From Epiperipatus broadwayi (taxonomy: Eukaryota; Onychophora; Udeonychophora; Euonychophora; Peripatidae): a stretch of 64,000 bases of DNA. The first letter of the stretch is position 1; each line of letters begins with the position of its first letter. Shown in pieces: positions 54,837-64,000 of this stretch. The stretch covers positions 9,553,967 to 9,617,966 of the forward strand of contig JAQFVV010012416.1 of assembly GCA_028023455.1 (NCBI GenBank). Direction: 5' to 3'. Position numbers and translations under genes: made by a program. The notes beneath the pieces are model-generated. The model was not told the DNA's origin. It was given only the letters and a program-made list of their open reading frames with translations, and ran no database searches.

Positions 54837-56798
54837 CTATTCTGCTGAAGTATAAGGGATCAAACTCCTAGCATTATAGGTCCCCTTATTCCCATCAAGA
54901 GCAGCAAGCATAAAGGCATTCTCTCCTATCTTTTTAGTGATTTTGAATGGTCCTTCATACAAATGCAGAAACTTTTTAAATTTGTTTCTTTGGGGGTTGC
55001 TAACATGAGGGGTGCATACCAGCACAAGATCATTGATCTTAAATGGATGTGGTTTAGTTCTGGATTGCTTTACCCTTTTTTGACCCATGAGTTTAAGTTG
55101 GACTCGAGCCTTATTAAGGTCATCATCATTATTTATTTCCTCAAGGGTAATAGGCAAAGGGATTTTAATCAGCAAGGGTTCCTGTTTTCCATTTTTCATC
55201 TTGACTGGATATTTATAAAACATATCCGGAGGATTTATTTTATATAACCTCCTATTACAAACTCCATTTAGAAATATGGACTCTTGGTACCCTATGTAAT
55301 ATGCCTTGAAGTTTTTCAGAAAGATTGATTCTCTATACCATACATACTTTATTTTTAAACTTTCCAGAAATATTGACTCTCTGTACCATATATAATTCAT
55401 CCTTAAATCTTCCAGAGAGATTGATTCTCTGAGCCATATACAATTTATTTTTAAATTTTCTAGAAAGGTTGACTCTTTGTACCATATATAAGGCACATTT
55501 AACTTTTCCAGAGCATTTAAATTTTTCAGATTGATTGATTCTCTGTCTGATACACACTGGACATTTACATTTTTCAGAGAGATTGCCTCTCTGTACCAGA
55601 TATAACTTATTTTTGACTTTTCCAGAGCAGTTGAATTTTTCAGAGAGATTTGGACATTTACATTTTTCAGAGAGATTGTCTCTCTATACCATATATAAGG
55701 TATCTCCAATCTATTTGAGAAGACAGATTTTTGAAACCACACATGCTGGTTAGTTACTAGATTGAGAACTACAGACTGTTGAAACTTTTGCTCTCTTTCT
55801 AAAATAACTGGTTTCATCTCCCTTATTGCCTCTCTTAAATCAATCATCTTATCGGATGCATGAAGTTTTTCCTCCAACTCTCTTTTCCTTCTTTTCACTT
55901 CATGATCTATCCCAATCTGCTCTTTGGTCATCGTCTCATTTACTTTCTTTACTGGGAGATTTGGTATTATGGCTACTATTGGCCTTTCTACTTCTTGGAG
56001 CCTATTCTCTATCAGTGTATCTAACTTCACATTATTTTCTTTATTATCAGTGGTCAGACTATCCAGATTATCTTTTAAAACTGGTAAGCTCTGACTACCT
56101 TTCCGTTTTACAAGTCTAACATATTCACCCATCTCTCCTGCTCTATCTTCTAAAGAGGTTTCAGCATTATCTTCTAATCTTTGACTACCTTTTATTATAC
56201 TTTCTGCACTCTTTTTGCTATCCTCTCTTAGACTTTCTATCCATCTTTTCACAGAACGACAAACCTTTTGTTCCAGACTTTCCTTATTTCTTTTGGATTT
56301 GTTATAATCTTCTTGTATGTTTTGATACATACAATCTTTCATCAGTCTGGTCAATTTTATACCTGATAGTGCTTCCTTCTTTATTCGAATCTGAAACTCT
56401 TCAGTACTTGTTATTATCCCCTTTACTTTTACGGTAACTTCTAATCCCATTACAACCTCTCCATCCTCTTCTTTATAAAGATTATTAATTCCAGGAATTG
56501 AGGCTCTTTTCCCATGTTTCTCTATTTTATTTCCCAAAGCTATAGGAATTTTATTGTTGTTTTCAACAGAGCTATTGATATTTTCTTTTAATTCATCTTC
56601 ACTCCTCTTATCCTCTTTTTTTAAACTTTCTACACTTTCTATGCCTTTTTTATCATCTCTTAAACTTTCTCTCCAGATTCTATTATCTTCTCTTACATCT
56701 TCTCTGAACCTTTTCAACATCTGCATTATCATGTCCATGTCTGATGGTGCCATCTTTGCTATCTGAGCCTCTTCCATACTATAATTTAGTTCACTCAT
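54837..56798 (-). CDS. 653-residue Gag-like / repeat / integrase-tail fusion ORF
   Basis: A single uninterrupted frame, the only sizeable one in the internal region. Residues 1-330 are highly charged and helical (MDMIMQMLKRFREDVRED at 21-38; WRESLRDDKK and WIESLREDSKK repeat a theme), read as a Gag-like coiled coil. Residues about 365-512 are eight copies of a 16-residue-type unit around IWYRESIFL. From about 520, INPPDMFYKYP, a basic stretch and FLHLYEGPFKITKKIGENAF form a gypsy integrase C-terminal module with the GPF/Y motif (614-620). No zinc knuckle, DTG/DSG protease, YxDD, RNase H or integrase DDE core is present. The start follows a 1.2-kb leader. An intact frame in a young element suggests the protein is used, perhaps to package or target the RNA or interact with a helper; that is inference. 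Confidence 0.85.
   Translation of the reverse strand: MSELNYSMEEAQIAKMAPSDMDMIMQMLKRFREDVREDNRIWRESLRDDKKGIESVESLKKEDKRSEDELKENINSSVENNNKIPIALGNKIEKHGKRASIPGINNLYKEEDGEVVMGLEVTVKVKGIITSTEEFQIRIKKEALSGIKLTRLMKDCMYQNIQEDYNKSKRNKESLEQKVCRSVKRWIESLREDSKKSAESIIKGSQRLEDNAETSLEDRAGEMGEYVRLVKRKGSQSLPVLKDNLDSLTTDNKENNVKLDTLIENRLQEVERPIVAIIPNLPVKKVNETMTKEQIGIDHEVKRRKRELEEKLHASDKMIDLREAIREMKPVILEREQKFQQSVVLNLVTNQHVWFQKSVFSNRLEIPYIWYRETISLKNVNVQISLKNSTALEKSKISYIWYREAISLKNVNVQCVSDRESINLKNLNALEKLNVPYIWYKESTFLENLKINCIWLRESISLEDLRMNYIWYRESIFLESLKIKYVWYRESIFLKNFKAYYIGYQESIFLNGVCNRRLYKINPPDMFYKYPVKMKNGKQEPLLIKIPLPITLEEINNDDDLNKARVQLKLMGQKRVKQSRTKPHPFKINDLVLVCTPHVSNPQRNKFKKFLHLYEGPFKITKKIGENAFMLAALDGNKGTYNARSLIPYTSAE
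55263..55706 (-). repeat. 48-base coding tandem repeat
   Basis: Encodes residues ~365-512. The best-preserved consecutive units read INCIWLRESISLEDLR, MNYIWYRESIFLESLK and IKYVWYRESIFLKNFK, each 16 residues. Others are longer or degenerate (CVSDRESINLKNLNAL). Frame is kept throughout. Confidence 0.85.
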
Positions 56799-58005
56799 GT
56801 TATAAAACTATATATATCCCATCTGTACTTCCCTGACCATCAAAAAATCCACACATCTTCTCCCTGTCTGACACCTATTCTGACCAACTGACTGATTTGA
56901 TTTTCACCTTATTATGCATTTACAAATACAACAAAAAAAAATTTTAATATCCTTATTTAATGAACTACACAACAATAATCTATATAGTGCATGTCTGTCT
57001 GTAATAGCCCAAATTATACATTCATCCATTCTCCCAGAAATCCGACAGATATTGACAGTCCACAGAATGACTAGCAGTTCACAATCTTGAGATAAATAAA
57101 AGAATTCAGTCACAACACTATAATCACACAATGCATCACGAGCACTCAGAAGATCATCCCAATTCGATCACTATTAACTACCACAACCCTTGATTGAATG
57201 AAGCAAACTCTGTTGCAATAAAAGATGTATTTTAAGTCTTAGGGGCTAAAGTAGATAAACAATGCCTTGCTCTCTCTCTTGGAGTCTTATGTGGCAAGTA
57301 TCAAGGAATGCCCTGCTTATTATAGACTACAAAAACGAAACCTTGCTCTCTCTCTTGGAGACTTATAGGCTGATATCATGGCAGGTCTGCTGTTAACTGC
57401 TTTATGATAAAATAAAGATAACATATAAATTGGGTTGGAGCAGTGAATGGGTTTGATCATTCATAAGTTACACGAAATACATAGCATTCTCAAGGCAATG
57501 ACAAAACTCTCCACTCATTGTCAAAACTGCAATCTAACCAACCAAACTCCAACGATCAACCATCCAATCAAACCTCTAAAATCATAGACTTTTTACAAAA
57601 TGAACTCCCCAAACACACATGAGACTACTATTCCATAATTCATCACTATTACTATGCCTATCCTATCTGGCAATAAATTATTTTAATGTTCCACAAAAAA
57701 AAATCTATTATTTATTTCACCTTTGTCTTAAGTTGTGATATTCATCTCTATTTTCAAAATTGATAAAAAAAAAAAAAAAAAAGCTGTTTTATGGCTGTAC
57801 CCATTTTATCATCATCAATGAAAAATTAAATCATATTAAACATCATCATCTAAAATAAGACTGTTTGGCCAAGAAAATTTTGTAAGACAAAAAAAAATTT
57901 TTACTGAAAAAAAAAAATTTTACTAAAAAAAATTTCTCTATTTTTAACCACACATCTCCCATCATTCTATAGACTCTCTTTTTCAGGTATATGGTAAAAT
58001 ATCAG
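56799..58005 (-). other. 5' leader of the LTR element
   Basis: About 1.2 kb between primer site and start codon. It contains an exact 20-base direct repeat, ccttgctctctctcttggag (plus-strand positions 57265-57284 and 57341-57360). No open frame with a known motif. It could hold packaging signals, but nothing in the sequence proves this. Confidence 0.6.
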
Positions 58006-58023
58006 GCCCCACGTTGGGCGCCA
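58006..58023 (-). promoter_or_regulatory. Primer-binding site for tRNA-Lys
   Basis: The plus strand gccccacgttgggcgcca equals the last 18 bases, as I recall them, of animal tRNA-Lys(CUU). The element strand therefore pairs with it, starting TGGCGCCCAACG one base after the LTR end. Confidence 0.92.
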
Positions 58024-60101
58024 TTGTAACATAATAAATAAGTTCAAATAGAAATAACTAAGTAAAGGTTCAAAATATAACACTATCAAGAATTATAAGC
58101 AAATTATGAGCAAATTATTAATAACCAGTATTATAGCAATGTATTATGGTAATCACGTGAAGTGAGTACACTAGTAATTTCAATAAAATATAACTCAGGT
58201 ATACAGACTGTCGGTTTTATCCACTTTCATTTCTTGGTTTGATGTTAAGTGCATGTTTAAACAAATACTAAGTGAATATGGTCTAGCAGGGCGCCACTAG
58301 ATTATCTGAATCTAGACACGGTTATATCTGATAACCTTTCACATGTACCGGGTTTGAATCCCTTTTTGGTACTTTATTTCTAAAAAATGAGAGATTTTGC
58401 TTTTTGAGCCATATCACTATAAGCACTAATAGTTAGGTAAAAGTAAAACATCTTTAAACCACAGTGGAGTTCATTGAACATAAATCATTTCTCAGATCTT
58501 AACATAACAAATGTGTTTCAATATTTTTATAAGTTCACTAGCTCAGATTATATATAACTAATTTAGGATGGCAATTCACTCATCCTTGCATGAAATAGAT
58601 GATGGGATGTGGTTATAATAATACTAAGAGATCACTAAATATTATAAAATCAATATTTATTTATGGCCTTTAAACAGTTAAACAGATCATTAATTAAAAC
58701 GTTGATGACGATGATGATGATGATAATAATAACAATAATGACAAGGGTTTCAACTACAGCTCTAGGACTAAGCCTAAACATAAAACTAATTTTTATAAAG
58801 AAATTCATAATTATTGCTTAATTTGAGCATATTTACTTATATCTTAAATAACTAATATTCAACCATTGATGATGATGAATAATCACACTTAACAAAGACT
58901 ACACTTAATGAAATATATACGCCTCGTTTAATAAAACAAACTAATATTTATTACTACATTTCTAACATATACATAAAAATTTCTAGATAATATGAAAATT
59001 GACATGAATAACAATAATAATAATTGATTATATAACAATCCTCAGATTAATTTTAAGTTCTTCCCCCTTTCCCTTCAAATGTATTTGTATTAAGTTGGAC
59101 GTCACATTGACCATGATTTTCACTCCATGAGAAAAGTATTTTAAGAAAAAAAAAATATTATCTGCTCATTAGCACACATACTTTAAAAATCTAACATGTA
59201 AATAGAATGTAAAAAAAAAATGTTAGTAGAATTGAAAGAGCAAGTTTTAGAAAAGAGTTTTAAATTATTTTCTCCCCCCTCTCTTCTACCTCTGAAATGC
59301 TATACTTAAGGAAACAAACTAATCTAATATTCTAACACTACTTGTTACTCCACATTCAATCGCAATTATACAAAAAATATCATTATGTATGTGCGTGTTT
59401 TATCCCATGATAACAAAATATTATTTAAAACCAAAATAATATATTAGTTAAAACTAAAATCATAATACCATAAAAAAAAATTGTTTTATACATTAATATT
59501 TTTCATAACTGTAAAATTAATAAACAAATAATTTTCATACATTCAAGATAATTTATGAAGCTCAAAGTTATTTTTAGTAAGACATTCTTGTTTTAATCGA
59601 TCTGAATAGTCTTTAAAGGTTCTTTAAATAAAATATACCACTTTATTGCTAAAATGTTTCTTAAGACTGATATCATAAAGAAAATAGATATAAAAAGTCA
59701 TATTACCGATCTTTTGTTTGTGGCGAATTTCCAAGGGTTCAAACTTGTCTTGTATAAGGTTTATATTTCTGCAGCTACCATTTCCGTTTTATGTGGGAAC
59801 AATCTCTTTCTTGAGGTGTATAACTATTTGATGATGGTGACTCTATTGAGGTTATTTGCTTTAGTGGATAATTTGGAAATCATTATATTAATTTTTCTTC
59901 TCTTCCTGTCAAGCATGTGGATGAAACACAGCAGTTGTTTTCACATTTGTAAATTTTCTTGAGTTTAAAATCAGTTGTTGTAACAATTAATTGGACTTGA
60001 TGATTAATATTTATCAGTAGATTAATTCATCTTCTTTGAATGCAGGTGAATGCTTTCTATTGAGGTTATTTGCTTTAGTGGATAATTTGGAAATCATTAT
60101 A

Positions 60102-60588
60102 ATTTCCGATTTTTTCTTCACTATTGATAACTATGTAATATTAAATACGCTTAACGTATATAGTGAAATTAAAATTCAACTATTATATTAATATTTCTTA
60201 AGGCTAAGCGCTTTCAGAGCTTACACTCATATTCATAGCCTTTTAACGTAGTAATTTATGCAAATCTATGCAAGCTTATTTATATTGTCCATCTCTTTGA
60301 AATGGAAAAGCATGTGTCTCTCCTGTTTATTGCTTTCAAATCTCTTGATATATACCATGCTTCTTTAACCTTCCTTTTGATGTCATTTCTTTCAGTTGCA
60401 ATTATCCTAGCATTTGCAGGTTCAAATTCATGATTAGCCTCCTTTTGATGGTCCACAAATACTGAGCTGCCTTCGTTTCTTCTTAATACTCTTTTGTATA
60501 AGTATTTATGCTGAGCCACTCTGTTGTTTATAGTGGCCCGAGTCTCACCATAGTATACTGCACCGCAGTTTGCCTGAGGGCATGCCAA
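60102..60588 (-). mobile_element. 5'-truncated Penelope-like insertion in the 5' LTR
   Basis: Absent from the other LTR, where cattata and cttcctgtcaag are separated by 13 bases (ttaattttcttct). Here those 13 bases are replaced by 487 bases of Penelope-like sequence, giving an insertion with a small target deletion. It carries the GIY-YIG coding end and a 3' untranslated tail with gtaagctctgaaagcgc on the minus strand. Confidence 0.8.
60280..60588 (-). pseudogene. GIY-YIG endonuclease domain of a Penelope-like element
   Basis: The frame reads LACPQANCGAVYYGETRAT (GIY-YIG-like VYYGET), NNRVAQHKYLYKR with the usual arginine, SSVFVDHQKEANHEFE, and KRKVKEAWYI with the candidate catalytic glutamate, ending AINRRDTCFSISKRWTI. 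In full elements this domain follows the reverse transcriptase and nicks target DNA. Only the domain is present; the apparent methionine just upstream belongs to LTR sequence at the junction. Confidence 0.8.
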
Positions 60589-62044
60589 CTTCCTGTCAAG
60601 CATGTGGATGAAATACAGCAGTTGTTTTCACATTTGTAAATTTTCTTGAGTTTAAAATCAGTGGTTGTAACAATTAATTGGACTTGATGATTAATATTTA
60701 TCAGTAGATTAATTCATCTTCTTTGAATGCAGGTGAATGCTTTCTTCCTTCTATTAAAAACATCTTATTTATCTGGTCAGTTGAAAGGTGTAGAATATTA
60801 TTTTAGACACATCTTTTCTTTCCTATGTGATGTGCAGCTTCCCCAGATGGTCCGGAACTGATGGGACATACATATAATTTTTCTAGCAAGCCATTTCTTA
60901 TATTTTCAGCATTCAATTGGATAGTTTAATAATCTGAATCATAAACAATAATCCTAATAATAATTCAAGACAGCTTTTTATATCCAATTTTTAACTAACT
61001 TAACCAATCAGAGATAGCATCACTTGCTATTTTTGGACAAATTTGTTTTAATTAGATCTCTAATTTATTTTCAACTATATTATTTTTCAACTGAAAAGTT
61101 TAATCCTTTTTCCAGACACTTTTGTTTAAAAAAAAAAATAGACTCAATCCTTATTTCCTTTCTTTTCTTTTTTTTTCTTTCTTTTTAACATCCAGGTAAC
61201 ACTTCAAATCTTTGAGCTTCCTTCTTTAGATCTTGAGATAAGACAATTTCAAAATTTAGAGCTCTGACCCATTATAAGCTTCCAAAGTGAAACAATCATT
61301 TACAAAAAAAAATTGCTACAAAGATCGATATCTGATTAAACAGATTTCCTCTTTTAACAAAAAAAATTGTACAAAAAAATAATTTGACAGATTTAATACT
61401 TCCTTTTCTTTCAATATTTAGGAAATGTAAATTTTTGTATGTAATGTACACACATCCTTCATTCTTTCAAATTATTCATAAACTAACCTTAAATAATATG
61501 ATTGCTAGCTTAGTAATTATAACCCAATTATTTAATTAAGTCTGTAACTTTTAAATCCCATTTATAATTAAAGAAAAGCAAAATAAAAGTATAGAATAAA
61601 ATATTAGAATTGATCAAGCATAGGTTAGTTTTAAAGAAAGTTAAAATGTTTAATATTTGAAATATAAAACAATTAAATAATTTACACATACATTGCCTAT
61701 ATGTATGCATTATAACTTTGCTTTTTAAAGAAAAATTAAATATTAAATAGTTTAAATGTGTGTATTACCTTTCTATCAACACACAAACAAGTAAAGCATG
61801 TAATTGTTGACCCATTCTTTCTCTGTTTAAAGCTTTTAGAACTGGACCTTGTAGGGTTTGAACTTGGATGCCCTACAGCTTCATTTATGATTATATAAAA
61901 ATGTGATGATGATTTTTGGTTTACCTTTTCTACATGCACATTACTATAAATTTAGCTAGTGACTAAATTGTAATGGCACAATATATTAAATTGATAAAAA
62001 AATCAAGTCAGATGACCTAATTTTAATAAAGCTCGTATTTACAA

Positions 62045-62175
62045 ATGTTATATATAGAGTAAGTAAAAAACAAACTCTTAACAAGCTTCAAAAATACCCT
62101 CAACCTCAGACCGCGGTTGAGGATATTTTTGAAGCTTGTTAAGAGTTTGTTTTTTACTTACTCTATATATAACAT
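62045..62175. repeat. Long hairpin with ~60-base arms
   Basis: atgttatatatagagtaagt (62045) to ctcaac, then an 11-base spacer (ctcagaccgcg), then the reverse complement back to the matching end at 62175. I count one mismatch. No open frame. Confidence 0.88.
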
Positions 62176-62194
62176 ATATATATATATTGTAACC

Positions 62195-62490
62195 AAAAGA
62201 AAGAGAGGAGGAGAGGAATGGAAGGAAAAGAAAAGAAAAGGAAAAGAAGAAGAGAAGAAGTAAAAGATAAAATGAAATGATTTGGAAATAGATAATGAAA
62301 TGGATGAGATGACAAATAGTGGCTATATATGGAAGAAGAAATGAAATACATGATTTAGAAATGGATGAGATGATAAATGAGAGGGGAAAGAGAGATGAGA
62401 AATGATATGAAGATAAATGAAATGATAGCAGAGATGTGGATGAGAAATTATATGAACAGAAAATGAAATGAAATGGGATGAAATGAGACT
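62195..62490. repeat. Purine-rich low-complexity tract
   Basis: A run of GA-rich sequence, with gaaatgaaatg-type and ggaaaagaaaag-type motifs and few pyrimidines other than T, starting soon after a TA microsatellite (62174-62188). Confidence 0.75.
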
Positions 62491-62559
62491 CTTAATGACT
62501 TGGCTCAGTGGGGTTACAATAAATTTAAAGAAAAGAGATGATGATCCAGAGATGTACAA

Positions 62560-64000
62560 TCAAATAGAGACCAAATTCAATACTAATGCAACTATAACTA
62601 CCATGGCACATTAATAATCTTCTACTAAACCACACAAAAGATTATTTAAAATCATTAACTAATAGTTATTAAAATAGTCCTACCATAGATCACACACACT
62701 CTGAATAAGAATAAATAGATACCTTGATTGAAAAATATTATCTTTCTGAATTATATCTAACAAGGCAACAAGAGTAAATAACCTCAGGAATTCTAAAACT
62801 AAAACTCTTGTGCAAAATTAAAATTTAAGTTGCCTATAAAGTAATTGCTGGGTGAATAAAACAAATGAGTGGTATCTTGGCTGATCATAAAATAACTATA
62901 TTATATTTAATCTTAGAAAAATAAACAAAACAAATATTAATTCAAAAATTTAATGAATCACTTAAATTTAAACCAATAATGACCTATTATCCAAGACCTT
63001 ACTCCAGCAAAGAAAAGAGCAAGGATACTTTTTATGCCTTTCCCGTACTCACAGACAACCTACTCAAGACCTCAAATACAGATGGATTAAAATTCTTTGG
63101 ACATATAAGGTTTAAGATAATGATAAACAATGTGCAGTTAATATAAGATAATGTGCAGCTTTTAAAATAATAGTAAATAAAATATTCTTCTGAAATACCA
63201 ATATTCTTAATCTGATATTGCATAATCTTTAGTCTGAGAAGATATACTGATAATGTAAAAAATAAACCTTTAACTAAATATTTAACTAAGTATCTGATAT
63301 AATGCAATTATCTGTTATTATGATTCAATATGAAAATCACTTACTTTAGCATGACTTTATCATTTTAAAACTAATATCAAATATATTTAATTAAATTTAT
63401 GATATATTTGTGAACTTTTAAATTGAGGATTTTAATAAACTTTAGAAATTTATGATTTTGTGAACTTGGAACCCAAGACAATAATATTTTCATATAAAAG
63501 CAAAACAAAACTTGTTGAAATAATAATAGATTGATTTATTATAATAAAAAAAAAATGTTTACAATTAAAAAAATATATATAAGCATTGCCAATATATCGC
63601 TGGAACCTTTTACAAACATTTTGACTTTTTTAAACCTTACTTGGTTTATATATAATTATAATTTCTTTAGTTACTGTTTTAAATATCTCTCATAAAACTC
63701 TTCCGCATTGTTTATTTTAATAAATAAACTAATGGATAATACTATTATACCTAATACTGGGCAAAGACTATTCTATATTAGATCTTAATCTTTTTTAAAA
63801 TAATTAGAGATTTCAAAATTTTTTAAACTGTAATTATAATGTCTATATTTAATAAGCACACTTCTAATTTTTAATTAAAATAATTCATAACTATGGTGTC
63901 ATCTAGTAATCAGAATAACACACACAATTAGATTTGTATTGAAATCCTAAGCTTAACTTTATAATCCTGAGCTTAACAAATGCTAAGCTGGAATAAGCAT
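62560..64000. other. AT-rich DNA, no gene seen
   Basis: No exon, RNA gene or element recognised up to the window end. Confidence 0.5.

Larger units (their letters stand above)
51157..61980 (-). mobile_element. Young non-autonomous LTR retrotransposon with 3.5-kb LTRs
   Basis: Two direct copies of a ~3.5-kb sequence (51157-54650 and 58025-61980, the latter enlarged by a nested insertion) flank 3.37 kb of internal DNA. In element orientation (minus strand) each LTR starts TGTGCCATTAC and ends TTATGTTACA, that is TG...CA. A tRNA-Lys primer site follows the 5' LTR, a purine tract precedes the 3' LTR, and atatat flanks both outer ends (51151-51156, 61981-61986), so a 4-6-base duplication is possible but ambiguous in AT-rich DNA. 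The LTRs differ only at scattered bases and small indels, so insertion is recent. The internal ORF lacks all Pol enzymes except an integrase tail, so mobility would need enzymes in trans. Confidence 0.93.
58025..61980 (-). repeat. 5' LTR, with nested insertion
   Basis: Same sequence as 51157-54650 apart from scattered substitutions (for example ctgtcgg versus ctgtagg near 58210) and a ~487-base insertion at 60102-60588. It ends gtaatggcaca at 61980. Confidence 0.93.

Noticed and set aside
54963-56766. Plus-strand frames opposite the 653-codon ORF
   Set aside because: Antisense shadows of a repetitive coding sequence; no motif.
1-64000. CRISPR arrays, bacterial operons, riboswitches, rRNA
   Set aside because: Nothing of this kind was seen; the window is eukaryotic in every recognisable feature.

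Overview
This is a eukaryotic, almost certainly metazoan, nuclear window. It is very AT-rich, has long introns and canonical GT-AG splice sites, and is packed with animal-type transposable elements: Merlin, hAT, Penelope-like, Tx1/L1-like and other LINEs, Ty3/gypsy-like LTR elements, tRNA-derived SINEs and foldback MITEs. The only cellular gene I can support is a split gene for isopentenyl phosphate kinase (IPK), an enzyme with a patchy distribution in animals. Together with the repeat mix this fits an invertebrate, perhaps a mollusc or another lophotrochozoan, but the sequence does not fix the species.

Layout. Bases 1-20117 hold no confident gene. They contain a ~175-base tandem array, a Penelope-like 3' remnant, a 495-base palindrome with a tRNA-like head and a Penelope-like tail, MITEs, one copy of a 1.1-kb direct repeat, a TIR element of about 1.5 kb, and a broken pol-less gypsy-like element. 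The second copy of the 1.1-kb repeat (20118-21227) abuts a 5'-truncated Tx1/L1-like LINE (21228-23060).

From 23646 to 48959 five plus-strand exons encode the C-terminal ~228 residues of IPK. The N-terminal exon(s) were not found. The introns hold an apparently complete Merlin transposon with intact transposase and perfect 8-base TSD (26523-28167), a palindrome sharing a Penelope-like tail motif, a gypsy gag-protease remnant, a decayed LINE with a nested MITE cluster, a nearly full-length but broken hAT element with a perfect 8-base TSD (42226-44828), three copies of one tRNA-derived SINE, and a foldback with a SINE in one arm.

Downstream of IPK lie a minus-strand LINE 3' fragment (49600-50450) and the most striking object, a young minus-strand LTR retrotransposon at 51157-61980. 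It has ~3.5-kb LTRs (TG...CA), a tRNA-Lys primer-binding site, a 14-purine tract, and one intact 653-codon ORF. That ORF joins a charged coiled-coil Gag-like N-terminus to eight 16-residue-type repeats and an integrase C-terminal (GPF/Y) domain, with no protease, reverse transcriptase, RNase H or integrase catalytic core. A second, older and unrelated-looking element at 16575-17403 has the same coiled-coil plus integrase-tail plan. This points to a non-autonomous architecture that may recur and be selected. The last 2 kb hold a 60-base-arm hairpin, a purine-rich tract and otherwise unremarkable AT-rich DNA.

Limits: everything was read by eye from one genome copy. Family names rest on motif recognition, not database searches. 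Exon 1 of IPK, expression and copy numbers cannot be seen here.
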